From positions 4,489,501 through 4,553,500 of the forward strand of contig CM037461.1 of assembly GCA_021014325.1 (NCBI GenBank): DNA of 64,000 nucleotides, written 5' to 3'. The notes under the pieces are model-generated. The model was not told the DNA's origin and searched no databases. It saw only the letters and a list, made by a program, of their open reading frames with translations. The translations under genes were made by a program, and so were the position numbers. Shown here one piece after another: positions 10,206 to 22,600 of the stretch (positions within the stretch are counted from its first letter, which is position 1; the number at the start of each line of letters is the position of its first letter). This DNA is from Plazaster borealis. Taxonomy: Eukaryota > Echinodermata > Asteroidea > Forcipulatida > Labidiasteridae.

Positions 10206-11950
10206 GCTTTATAATACATTAAGTAGTTTTAAGCCAGTCTATGACTACCATGATCCCTGTTGTAATACAATAATTAACACACTACATACAGTTATATCAT
10301 ACTTTTTAAACAAAAGTGGCTACACACCACTGAAGAGTGTTCATTTTTTTAATTAACCCCCCTAAAAATAGCACTGACTTAATGTTGGTATAACTTACAC
10401 ATAGTGCCCCACTATCCCTTCCTTTGACATTTTACCATAAACCTTCTCTTCAATTGTTTCATTACAACTGCCTTTCTTTAGAATTTGAAAAGGTATTGCC
10501 AGCAACTACCATTTTTACAATAAAATCATACAAGCAGATTATAAAGCCCCCTCTTTGACACACACATAAGCCAAATCATGGAGAAAACAACTTTCCATCA
10601 AAGCCAATTTCTACCTATTGACCATTGCCACTCAGTACAATCACAAACACAGCTATTGGGCAAACAAAACAGCATACTGCAAATTCACATAACAAATTTA
10701 TTTCATCCCCCCCCCCCAACAAAAAAATAAACTAATACCAAAATCTAAATTTTTCGCACTACAAATTCTTCTGGTTTGCTACTTCCCAGGGCTTACGCTT
10801 ACTTTTATTCCTAATTAGACCATCAGGCTAGTCAGCTGTAGTTTTGACTAGCCCTCAGAAATGTTCACTAGCCTGACCATTAGCACCACAGGGAAAACTG
10901 ACTGGGTACATTTAGAAATAGGAGTCATCAGTCATCAGGTTTATTTTATATGGGCTAGTGTCTAAAATCAAGCACTGCTTCCAAAGACTTTCTGTAAACT
11001 AAAATTAAAAAGTCAGCTTCATATGGTCCAATTCCTGGCTAACAATCACCAGTTCACAACACTAGAATCAGACTTAATATAGTGTCAGTGACTATTAAAT
11101 ATATCCTTGAAAACAATTGACACCAAGCACATCACTATGCATGTTTATAAAGCATCCATCTTCTAAACACTTCTAACTAGTTTCAAATTTCTGCTAAACG
11201 CAAATTTTCTTAAAAGTGCACATCTATTCTAAATCATGACATCGCAACATCTTAAATGCCATTGCAGGTTACAATTTAGCCCCACTCTGTGTCAATACAA
11301 AAGACTACCTCTGCTGTCCAAAAGTAATGTGTCTATGACAACTTTTAATTTGAATTTGTCACACAGTATCACAATCAATCACTCACCACTGCTCACTCTC
11401 AAGTCTCAGTCTCACTCTCAGCCTGTGCATTCTTGTTTAATTGATTATAAATAATACCTGTTTTTGCCAATTGATTCATTATAAACTTGCATAAATCTAC
11501 AACACTGCAAATACAATTACTATTGAACAATTGCTTAGTGAGTTAGTTTACTATTTCTTAAATATGTTTGTATTACTAACAAATTTTACAGTGAAACAAG
11601 TCATCCACCTACCGTCACCACCTGATAAGTAAAGTCCGCATGCAGAGCCGGCGGCCACACACACACATCACGTCTGTGTACCATACCATTAATTTGTTGC
11701 TTCTGCTTTGTCTTGGTTCTGGTACCAGTCTGGAGCCAGTCTATTTAAACCTTTCTGTTTGCAACGTCAGTGATAGACTGGTCCCCTGTCTTTATCTATG
11801 GATAAAGACAGGCATCTGCCTCTTTATGTTCATTCGGGCTACGTAGTTAACAAAACTATGAAAAAGTATGACAAGCCATCAAAACAAAACTAAATGTCAA
11901 AAAAAGTGTACAAAAAACAAACAAAAAAACATTAAAACAGTGTTAATTTT
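10206..11950. other. AT-rich stretch with no supported gene
   Basis: Only short open frames without splice or codon support, a C9 tract near 10710 and low-complexity A/T. I see no RNA gene or recognisable transposon here. Confidence 0.5.
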
Positions 11951-12059
11951 ATTAAAAACAAACAAAGAAGTAGTCAGGTGCATTTTGTCTACTTGAAACA
12001 TTGTCTACATTCGTTGTTTTTTATCAAAAGTTTTTCCAACAAATTCAATCTTTTAAAAA

Positions 12060-12202
12060 ATATATTTTCGGCCGTTTATGCGCGCCTATCTACAAGTACA
12101 GGGTTTGTTCAGAACATGCAAGAACTTGCTCCTGTTATTGTTAATGTTATGTTTGCAATTGCAGTCATCTTCAGCTTTTTCGTGTGTTATTACATCTTGC
12201 GT
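12060..12202 (+). other. Possible 5' leader exon of the OB-fold gene, with an upstream short ORF
   Basis: A GTAAGT donor at 12203 can pair with the acceptor at 12680-12681. A short frame from ATG 12118 encodes a hydrophobic, membrane-like peptide up to the donor. Spliced to the next exon it would meet a stop within about 12 codons, so it is either an upstream ORF in a leader or unrelated. The transcription start is not visible. Confidence 0.3.
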
Positions 12203-12482
12203 GTAAGTATTATCAAATAATTTTTGAAGATTATTGTGAAGATGATGTTGAAAGGGACACCAATATCGTTGAAAGAGGGCTAGTTAATTGTGTAGAAAAA
12301 CTTTGTGTCCTGTGATGAAAACATTTAAATGCCAGAAAACAGCGAACGTTCTACTCCATCCATCATATTACTAGGCATATATGAATTTTGTAATGAACAC
12401 TGCGTAAAAATCCACTGTTGTGCAGTTGCTTAAACTTTACTACTTAGCATGTTTAGCATGGTTTGTTGCATGATAGTTGTAA

Positions 12483-12512
12483 CATGGAGGTAGAAATATT
12501 TCTACCTCCATG
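12483..12512. repeat. Perfect 30-bp palindrome
   Basis: Both strands read CATGGAGGTAGAAAT followed by its reverse complement with no spacer. It lies in the intron or upstream region of the OB-fold gene. Confidence 0.95.
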
Positions 12513-12682
12513 GTTGTAACAATTACCAAGTGTGGAATCAAATGAAATGATGAATAGGGTTATAATATTAATAGAATATATATGTCTTCAGCCTTTTAAC
12601 ATGTTTAAGGGAAATGTTCTTATTTAAATTAAAGTAAGTATCATTTATTGAAATTTTGTATTGTAATCTGTTTTTTCATAGG

Positions 12683-14540
12683 ATGCCGAATCTTGCCGAA
12701 GCTTTGAAGAATGACAAGCCGTACAGTCAACCATTGAATGTACGTGTCATTTGTAGTGATGCACAAGATGCCCGAAGATTCATTTTAAGTGATGGCAATG
12801 AAGTTGTTGAGTGTGTTGTGTATAATGATAAAGTACTACACAAATTTACAGTAGATGGCAGCCTGGTGATAATTAATAGTTATGTACGGAAATTCAGTCA
12901 CAAGAAGGCATGTCTGGAAATTCGTAATAATACGAAAGTTGTCCTTAGAAGTGAGGTTGCTGTACCTGAGGAAATACTAAAGGAAGGAAAGGCTATGCTG
13001 AATCCAGATGCAGCTGATTTTGTCAAATTGTCTGCAATACCAACTTCACCACTGAAGAAACTGGTGTCAGTAAGGGGAAAAGTTGTCAGTGTAAGTTGCT
13101 GAATTTAATGTTGAAGTAGATTTGGTGTTTTGGTTAAAATAATGCATTATTATAATCACTACCTGTTTTGCACACTTTTGATTCCAAACATAAGATAGCA
13201 TATCAATTTAAATTATATAGATCTCATCCACAATAACAAAACGGAATTGGAGAGACTGGAATAATAGATCAATATACACAGTACACATGCATCTTAAGTA
13301 CATGAATATGAAAAGGTTATATTATTTAGTTAATATTTTATTGAAACAGTGAATAACAACATACACTCTCAAATACATAAATCAAAAACTTTAATCGATA
13401 ATTTATAATTAATGTAGTGTGATTGTTAAATTTGTCCTGTGACACTAGGAATGGATAATAGTAGAACAGACTGTATGTAGTTGATGGTTGGTTATATAAA
13501 ATGCAATTATTTTTACAGGAGGACATTCCAAAGACAGTGCAACATAAAGGAAGGGACTTACAGGTCAAGAACATCTTTGTAAAAGAAGAAGATTGTAGAT
13601 GCCGAGTAGCTTTGTGGAATGACATTTCATCTACTTCACTGAGAGTGGGAGATGTAATTGAAGTCACTAATGCTTTGACATCCAGATTCCAAGAGGAGAG
13701 CTATGTCAGCACTACTCGAACAAGTGAAGTGAAAGTAAGTAAAAATCAATCAATGGCTATGATGCTGTTTTGAGCATGTACATGTATGTTAGATTTGAAT
13801 AATTTGTTTATAATGCCTGTAATGTCACAATTTTATCTCTTCCACTCCATGTTTTAGGATGCATTTTTGCCAACACAAATGAACATATACATGAACAAAA
13901 TAACGATCAATATGTCAAAAAAAAAATTTTTAAGTTGCAAATATTATAGAAGGTTACATTATTTGTTTTGTGCAGCAAGCACACATAAACAAGCTACTGT
14001 GTGATTATATATTTCCAGTTTGTGTAACTTTGTTTTCTTATTTTGTTTTATTTGTGATAATGTTTCGATTGTTGAAAAGATACATCTGGAGTGGTTGGAT
14101 TACATGGTTTAGCAATTAGCAATTTTGTACATGATTTCACTTTTTTCTTTCAAAACAAAAACTAACAAACCAAAAATAATGTCAAAATTAAATATGTGTG
14201 TACTTTTGGAAGCCAAGTTCTTATTGATATTGTGTCTTTTAAAAAAAGTTATGAAGCACTTACATTGTTTAATTTTATTTGTTTTATGTAGCAAATAGCA
14301 TCAACTGATTTACAAGAAGAAGTGACAGTCATCGGTTTTGATGCAGATGGCTCTGAAATGATCTCACTCACAACTGACGAGGACAACTATCCAAGTTATA
14401 AGGTAGAGATGATCAAGCTGGCCAATGCATTTGAAGTAGAAGAGGATGATGTTGAGAAAACATTAAGGTTGAAGACCCCTTTCAAATGTACCCTCATGAA
14501 GAATGATGAAAGCGTGTTGTCATTTACTCTGGTTGTGTGA
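12683..14540 (+). CDS. RPA70-like OB-fold protein, three coding exons
   Basis: Exons 12683-13090, 13519-13734 and 14292-14540 join in phase 0 at GTAAGT/AG borders and give a 290-residue protein ending at TGA 14538-14540. An acceptor at 12680-12681 lies immediately before the ATG, so a non-coding leader exon is likely. The first domain (about 15-100) has the pattern of an RPA-type OB fold: VRVICSDAQDARRFILSDGN, then ECVVYNDK and a VIINSYVRK strand. The second domain (about 130-210) has a second such pattern: VQHKGRDLQVKNIFV, CRVALWND, LRVGDVIEV. Single-stranded DNA binding is inferred from the fold. It lacks RPA70's zinc-finger C-terminal domain. Plant and some invertebrate Helitrons carry RPA-like genes, so it may belong with the Helitron ORFs upstream, but its introns and opposite strand also fit a host gene. 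Confidence 0.7.
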
Positions 14541-14639
14541 TACTACTAACCCAACATAAACATAAAAACAGGGCTACCATAACACAATTATTACTCTCAA
14601 AATAGACTCTCAAAATATGGATGCATATACATCACAATC

Positions 14640-16930
14640 ACTACAATTCTATGCATTACTTTATCTGGTGCAGTGGAAGTACAGAGTTTATATTGGTACA
14701 ACTGAACAAACGCAAGGGTGGTTGTTGGGGTGCACGGAGATAGTATCAAAGCCCATGAAATAGAAGCTGTTTTCTGTAAAGTGTTCAGCAAGTACAGCCA
14801 TATAATTTTATGTTTAGTTGTAGTACTTGCATTTTACTATTTTTCAACATGTTATGTCAAGTATGGTTGAGTTAATTAGACAATTTTATTCTAGTTGAAG
14901 TTTGTACTGTTGGATATTATTTGAAGTCAATAATTGATTTCTGGTCACATTTCTGAAGTTGGGCAATGACTGAATATTTATGTTTCAAATACATAAACAT
15001 GTCCTGCTCAACTTGTAAAGAAGTAAAATTCAATCGAGAAATCGTGCTTAATTTGAACAAATGGATAGATGAAACCAAAAGTCTTTTGGGGAAAAAAAGG
15101 AAGTTAATTGTGAAAGAAATCTATCGAGAAAATTATAGTTTATAGCACATGTTTACATAGCTATGGTAAATAACTGGATGTTCTCATAATCATCTAAACT
15201 TTCTAGTCTTTTCTTTGTTACTATACAGTGAAAAGATTCTGTTTTCAAGTTAAGTTGACATTATGTTTTTGTAAAGGTGTTTTAAGTATAACCGTGAAAG
15301 TTGACGTTTTCTTTATAGTTATATAAGTATTAAGTTACATACTTAAAAGTTTCTGTAGACCTATATATTTTTACATAGCAAAAACTGTTTTTATGCATAA
15401 TGATGACACTGAAACTTCCAAAGTCAAATATGTCAGTATTAGACCACATTATCAAAAAACATTGTGTTTTCAAATTTTGTTAACATAAAGTACATAATTT
15501 ATATGTTTAAAAATTCTATAAGAAATTCCAATGAAAGTGAATTTGTTGCTTTAGTCTACCTAATCATTGGCCTTCCATACAATGCAAAAATCGTAAATGT
15601 TTTATATCCAAATTGATCTCTATTGGCAACCATGTCCTGTAATTATCCACAAGCATTCATTCATATATACTTTCGAGTGGTAAATGGACTACTCATTACA
15701 ACTTTTGTTATCCGATGCAGTGGAAAGTACAGAGTTTATAATGATACAACTATACAAACACAAGGGTGGTTGTTGGGGTGCAAAGAGATAGTACCAAAGC
15801 CCATGAAATAGATACTGTTTTCTGTTTTGGTCACATTTCTGAAGTTGGGCAATGACTGAATATTTATGTTTCAAATACATAAACATGTTCTGCTCATCTT
15901 GTAAAGAAGTAAAATTCAATCGATAAATCATGATTAATTTGAACAAATGGATAAATGAAACCAAAAGTCTTTTGGGGAAAAATAGCAAGTTAATTGTGAA
16001 AGAAATCTATCAAGAAAATTATAGTTTATAGCACATGTTTACATAGCTATGGTAAATAACTGGATGTTCTCATAATCATCTAAACTTTCTAGTCTTTATT
16101 TGTTACTATACAGTGAAAAGATTCTGTTTTCAAGATAAGTTGACATTATGTTTTTGTAAAGGTGTTTTTAAGTATAACCGTGAAAGTTGACGTTTTCTTT
16201 ATAATTATATAAGTATTAAGTTACATACTCAAAGAAAAAGTTCCTGTGTAGACCTAAATATTTTTACATAACAAAAACTGTTGTTATGCATAGTAATGAC
16301 ACTCAAAAATTCTAAAGTTAAATACGTCAGTATTAGACCACATTGTCAAAAAAACATTGTGTTTTCAAATTTTGTTAACACAAAGTACATAATTTGTACT
16401 TTTTAAAATTCTATAAGAGATTGCAATGAAAGTGAATTTGTTGCTTTAATCCACGTAATCATTGGCCTTCGATACAATTCAAAAAATTGTAAATGTTTTT
16501 TATCTAAATTGATCTCTATTGGCCATCAAGTCGTACTGTAATTATCCACAAGCATTCATTCATATACTTTCGAGTCATAAATTAACTACACATGAAAGGT
16601 ATTTTAATTATATGAGTTTGCCTTTTCTCTTCGGTTTCCTTTTTGCCTTTATTGGATTCACCAAAACTTTAGCCAACAATCTGTTATGATACACATGTTT
16701 AGTTTTATTACCTTTGCACTTTTGGAACTTTTAACATGTTACAAAATTAGTTTAGTTAATAAAAAAACAAAAGTCAAATTGAAGCTTCTACTGTTGCATA
16801 TTATTTGAAGTCAACATTTGATTTTCCTAGTCACAGTTCAGCAATTAAAAAATGGCTAAATTTAGGAAGAAAAACATACCATTGGTAAGTCAAGCTTTAT
16901 ATAATCAAATGAATAGATAAAGAAAAAATC
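14640..16930 (+). repeat. Tandem duplication, two near-full copies and one partial
   Basis: Copy 1 is 14650-15700, copy 2 is 15706-16590 (about 160 bp shorter near its start) and copy 3 is a diverged partial at about 16690-16930. Shared landmarks include GGTCACATTTCTGAAGTTGG at 14943 and 15829 and CTGTAATTATCCACAAGCAT at about 15637 and 16537. Both main copies keep the same short frame ending KPMK and a stop at 14762 and 15811. Otherwise the unit is AT-rich and non-coding. Confidence 0.88.
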
Positions 16931-17072
16931 TTTTAGAAAAAATAAGTTGATTCAAAAAGGCCATGGGGGCGAGCGAGTTGCAAGAAGTCATGCACCCATC
17001 TCGGTAGTCTTGGTCAAGACGTTCTTACATGATACAGTTCATCATTTACCGTTGTACACTAAATTACGGCGG

Positions 17073-17325
17073 CGCGACATCAATAGACCCTTCCCCCATG
17101 AAATAATATGCCAATTACATTCACACATGCGTACAGACCCGGCTGGTGGCAAACGCCGTAGAGTTGTGCACTAAGTAGACGCACAAGCGCCTCTGCTTCA
17201 CGCCACCATCAGCCCCACACACAAAGGGGCAATGTTCCATCATTTTGCCAACCAACGGTGTAAGTGCGCACGCGTGATGTGCAATTTAAATATTTCATGG
17301 GAAGGGTCTATTGCAATCATCATCA
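17073..17325. mobile_element. Foldback MITE, arms AATAGACCCTTCCC / GGGAAGGGTCTATT
   Basis: The left arm at about 17073-17140 and the right arm at about 17258-17325 are imperfect reverse complements (CAATAGACCCTTCC, CATGAAAT, a nearby CACGCG/CATGCG segment). No ORF. Target duplications are not clear. Confidence 0.55.
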
Positions 17326-17354
17326 AATCAGTGTGTAAAGTCAGGTTACGTTTG

Positions 17355-17775
17355 ATAGCAACCTCCTTCCCAGGGGTGTTCGATCTCACTTGGCGCCATG
17401 TTGCTTTATTTACCAGAATGCATCGCTCGATCATATCCCCCTGGAAGTGTGACTTTGAAATATCCAAATATAAGTAATATTTTAATTAGTCATGTGGTTG
17501 ACCCATTCTGTGTTAGACAATACGCTGAGCGCGCTGTCAAAGGGGGCACAAGTCATAGGGCAACAGCAACCTCATTACCAGGGATGTTCAATCTCGCTGG
17601 GCGCCATGTTGTTTTATTTACCAGAATGCATCGCTCGATCATATCCATCCCCCTGGAAGTGTGACTTTGAAATATCCAAATATAACGGATATTTTAATTA
17701 GCTCTGTGGTTGATCCATTATGTGTTAGAGGCTACGCAGACCGCGCTGTCAGTGACGCACAAGTCATAGAGCAAC
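17355..17775 (+). repeat. About 205-bp unit in two tandem copies
   Basis: Both copies contain GGCGCCATGTTG, TTTATTTACCAGAATGCATC, CCCCTGGAAGTGTGACTTTG and TTTTAATTAG. A third, diverged copy lies inverted at about 47885-48115, so the family is dispersed. Confidence 0.85.
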
Positions 17776-18160
17776 GGCCCCCCCCCCCCTCAATATTTTT
17801 CAATCTTGTTTATACATTTAACTGTATGCAGTTAAGGGTGCCCATATAAAAACATGATTCATTTGAAATGTATTGCGTCGAAATACGTGCATTTTTACAC
17901 GCGCGTACTAAGCGCCCGACAAGTGCCAAGGGCCGATCGAAATTTTTTAACAAGCGTACACGCATACCAGTCACTTTGGGTGAGCCAATCAGCGTTGATT
18001 TTTAGTGTTTCCCTTCCAGGGGTTGGAGACGTACGCGAAGTTAGCGGGCGTTACGGCGCGCTGCCCATGGTAGTGAGGCAGGGGTCGATTTCACAAAACT
18101 CTTCCTAACTTAGGACTAGTCCTAGGCAATGCTAAGAGATAGGACTAGTCTTAAGTACTG

Positions 18161-18441
18161 GGCCCAATTTCATAGAGCTGCTTAACGGCCGATTCTGTGC
18201 TTACGTACGAGTTTCTATTTCATAGCGCTGCTAACCGTAAGCACACGAAAAGGCATGCTAACCTTCCGGTGCTTACTGCACGAAAATGAATGACGTAACA
18301 ATGCAAAACCATTGTGAACGTGCAAGATGGCCGCCGTATTTTTTGGCTAACCTGTGGAATACGCTAAGCCTTAAGCAAAATTTTCTGCTGAAGTTAGCAC
18401 GCAAATTTGCTTACCGTTAAGAGGCGCTATGAAATTGGGCC
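18161..18441. mobile_element. GGCCCAATT foldback MITE, copy 1
   Basis: Ends are GGCCCAATTTCATAGAGCTG and its imperfect reverse complement GCGCTATGAAATTGGGCC. It is directly followed by CAG 18442-18444 and then copy 2. No coding potential. Confidence 0.75.
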
Positions 18442-18444
18442 CAG

Positions 18445-18635
18445 GGCCCAATTTCATAAAGTTGTTTAGCAGAAAATACTGCTTGACAAATTTATATGCT
18501 AAGCAAACATTGAGGGGGGCACCAGGTACAACAATGCAAAGTTAATGTAATTTTGGCTGGTAACCTGTTTCTGCTAAGCAATACTTTTCTGTGTTAAGCA
18601 AGTTTTTGTGCTTACAGGCTTTATGAAATTGGGCC
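18445..18635. mobile_element. GGCCCAATT foldback MITE, copy 2
   Basis: Same termini as copy 1 (GGCCCAATTTCATAAAG and CTTTATGAAATTGGGCC). It is flanked by CAG on both sides (18442-18444, 18636-18638), consistent with a 3-bp target duplication. The flanks at about 18090-18160 and 18637-18690 look like halves of an older foldback with CCTAACTTAG. Confidence 0.75.
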
Positions 18636-19166
18636 CAGGTCCTAACTTAGTTTGATAGCGGTTCAGTTTTCTAAAACGCCCTCTATTTGTAAAAGTGTGA
18701 TCGATATGTTCGTCGGCTATTATTCGCGCGCTATAGACTGTGCAAGTGTGCAAGTCTCACGCGTATCAAACACGACAAAAACGATTCAAACAAAGACGTT
18801 AACTTTTTTGAAATAAAATACTTGTTCTTAACTTTATTTTGTTTTGAGTTCTTAAAGATAAAAACACTGACGGCAATTTGTTCAACTACAATATACAAAT
18901 AAATACAAAAATATCGTTTTATCTTTATCAACAAATTAAAACCTGAGACAAGGATGCATGCTCGATCTGAACTTCTTAAAACCCTTTTGTAAATCACGCC
19001 CATACAGTTTCACGCCCGAATTGTTAATGATCCATCCATACATACTTGGTTTATACGCCCACCCGAAATGGTCGCGCTAGCATAATATACAATTGAGCCT
19101 TGACGCAGTTTATAGAGTACGCTGACTCCTCCAGATCCACAACAAAGACTGTAATCAAAAAGCTTA

Positions 19167-19295
19167 GGCCGTGTCCGAAACGGCGACTTCGCGGCGTAGC
19201 GTAGCGGCTAGATCGCGCGCGTCTGCCTATTTTCAACACTGGCACACGCGCTGATCTAGTTGTAGCTAGCCGAAGTCACCGTTTCGGACACGGCC
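19167..19295. mobile_element. PIF/Harbinger-like MITE with TTA target duplication
   Basis: Termini are GGCCGTGTCCGAAACGGCGA and TCACCGTTTCGGACACGGCC. Flanking TTA at 19164-19166 and 19296-19298 is the 3-bp duplication typical of PIF/Harbinger. 129 bp, non-coding. Confidence 0.75.
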
Positions 19296-19689
19296 TTAAG
19301 CGTCTGGCGCCCAACGATCATCATCGCGCGACCAAAACTAGCATTTAGAAAAGTTTAATGGCTATAGATAGTATGACGTAAGTCGGCCATCTTTACGGGC
19401 AATTTAAAACACATAATCATGCGTTACGCGTGAGAACGGCGTGCAAGACGCGCACATTTCACCAAACTTATTGCATGATTGGTTAGTGAATGATGGCTGC
19501 GTTAATAATGTGAGCGCTTGACGCGCCTGCAAGCCAAAGTGCGATTTGCCTGTAAAGATGGCGTCTACTGGGAACTATATATGGCGAGACTCTTCATTTT
19601 TACATGTAACTGGAAACTGGAGTCAAGTCTTATTTGTAATCCTTCATTATGGTCTTGAATTTATTTGAATTCCATGTTACTTGACTGTA

Positions 19690-22600
19690 CGTTCCCAAAA
19701 ACATATATAATTTTCATGGCCATAAACTTCTTTACATAAAAGTAGTTGACTAAAAGAAAATCCGGCCCACGTAAAACTCCTTAAGGTTGGGACCACACTG
19801 GTCCCAGAAGTTCGAATACGCGTGAGACTTGCACAGTCTATAAGTAACAACGTCTTACACCAACACTACCATGTCAGGGCCTAATTGCATGGCTCTTCTT
19901 ACTGCGGAATTCTGCGCTTACGTGTCATAGAATATGTGCTACAAGTGCTCCGTAAGCGCATAATTCTGCGGTAAGCAGAACCATGAAATTGGGCCCAGCT
20001 GCATTCATGATCAATGTAAAAATAAACCTGAACCATCTAAAAGGTAGTCAAAAACTAATCACGCGCTATTAAAAATGTCACCCTATTTGACCTTACCTTC
20101 CGGTCAAAACCGGAAGTTGATGTTTAATTTTTGAAAAATTCTTAACTCTTGAACCAGTAATTGGATTGAAAAGGTATAATGACGTTACCTATTCATTCAA
20201 TCACTCACCACGAACACCGTGTTTTTGTGGATAACAAAAACTCAAGGTTTAGTTTTTTTTTCTTCTCCTTCTTCTTCTTCCACTCAACTCATCTCTGGAT
20301 CATAACTCAACATTGAAACTGAATTGAACCTTGAAACTCATCGGATAATTGAACCTTAATAAGAAGACGGCACAGTTGTCATTACGTCATGATGACGTCA
20401 TCAGGTGTTGAATTACAGGGTTTTTAAAGTTGAAAAATGACCTTTTGCTTTTTGCTGTATCTCAACGAATATGAAAGCTATGATGTTCAAAGTTTTTGCA
20501 TCTGATAGACCAAGGTGGGGGCAACATTTGAAAAGTTAACGCCGAAATTGTGCGACCCTAGCTTCCGGGTCGTTACCCTGGGTCGAAGTTCACCTTCGTT
20601 TGTTTTTCGTCAAAAAACAACTTTCGAGCTTATCTACGGAATAACTCAAGATTGAGATTGAATTGAATATTAAAACTCAATAGATAGTTGAACTTCAGTA
20701 TCGAGACAACACATACTTAATTACGTCATGATGACGTCATCGGGCATTAAATTACAATAAATCAAAGTTTAATATTTGTAAAAATCATAACGCAAAAACT
20801 ATAATTCGGATTTTGGCAATCTACACATCATCGGATAGGTCGTCAAAAGTTTGACAAACGCTTCACAAAACCCGTACAATATTTTAACTTACTTTTGGTT
20901 CAAAACGGAAGTTTAAAATTTCGTAATATCTTATCGTATTCATATCTTTAAAACTACTGATCATTTCAGCATAATTTTTGTATCAGATTGTAGAACAGCA
21001 ATCCCTCTTAAACTTTTGCACAGAGATAACAACATTTTAACCTTGAACATCTTGTCAAAAGCGGACAACAATCGGCACCTTCCCACTCGTACCCCCCCCC
21101 TCTACTTTAATTGACAAAGCATTATGTACCCATAACGTTAAAACTCATGCAAGCTACAGTTCACGCGCTGACTGTGTGTACTGTCGCCGTCCTTGTTTGT
21201 TAGATGTGGCAGCGGCAAACAACATAATCAACAGCGCCCTCTTTCGTTGAATATTAAATAAACAGCGCTGATAATAGAATCGTTTTGGGGGGCTTATCTA
21301 CGAAATAACTCAAGATTGAAATTGAATTGAACATTGAAACTCATAGGATAGTTGAACCTTAGTATCAAGACAACACAAACTTAATGACGTCTTGATGACG
21401 TCATCGGGCATCGAATTATAATAAATCAAAATTTTATATTTGTAAAATTCATAATTGACAAAGCATTATGTACCCATAACGTTGAAACTCATGCAAGCTA
21501 CAGTTTCTGCGCTGACTGTGTGTACTGTCGCCGTCCTTGTTTGTTAGATCTGGCAGCGGCAAACAAAATATTTCAACAGCGCCCTCATTCGTTGAATAAA
21601 CAGCGCTGATAATAGAATCGTTTTGGGGGGCTTATCTACGAAATAACTCAAGATTGAAGTTGAATTTAACATTGAAACTCATAGGATAGTTGAACCTTAG
21701 TATCAAGACAACACAAACTTAATGACGTCTTAATGACGTCATCGGGCATCGAATTATAATAAATCAAAATTTATCGTTGTAAAATTCATAACTCGGGAAC
21801 CATTTATTTGATTTTTACTATCTACACATCATCGGATAGCTCATTTAAAGTTCGACGAACGCTACACAACACCTTACACTCTTTGACCTTGACTTCCGGT
21901 AATATCTTATCTTATTAATTATCTTTAAAACTACTGAACATTTCACGTTCCCAACAACATATATAATTTTCATGGCCAGAAACTTCTTTAAATAAAAGTA
22001 CTTGACTAAAAGAAAATCCGGCCCACGTAAAACTCCTTAAGGTTGGGACCACAATGGTCCCAGATGTTCGAATACGCGTGAGACTTGCACAGTCTATAAG
22101 TAACAACGTCTTGCACCAACACTACCATATCAGCTGCATTCATGATCAATGTAAAAAAACCTAAACCATCTAAAAGGTAGTCAAAAACTAATCACGCGCT
22201 ATAAAAAATGTGACCCTATTTGACCTTGACTTCCGGTCAAAACCGGAAGTTGATGTTTAATTTTTGAAAAATTCATAACTCCTGAACCAGGAATTGGATT
22301 GATAAGGTATAATGACCTATTCATTCAATCACTCACCACGAACACCGTGTTTTTGTAGTAGACAAAAACTCAAGGTCTAGTTTGTTTTTTTTCTTCTTCA
22401 TCTTCTTCTTAACCGGAACTCTTCTCCAGAACAGAACTCAAAAAAGAAACTTAATTGAACCTTGAAACTTAGCATATACTTGAACCTTAACATAAGCACG
22501 GCACTTGCACAATTTCGTCATGATGACGTCATCAGGTGTTGAATTACAAGGTTTTTAAAGTTGAAAAATGACCATTTTGGTATTTGCTGTATCTCATTTA

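Noticed and set aside
11978..12220. Hydrophobic 80-codon frame as a separate small membrane protein gene
   Set aside because: It ends just after a strong splice donor and does not continue into the next exon; more likely leader sequence or chance.
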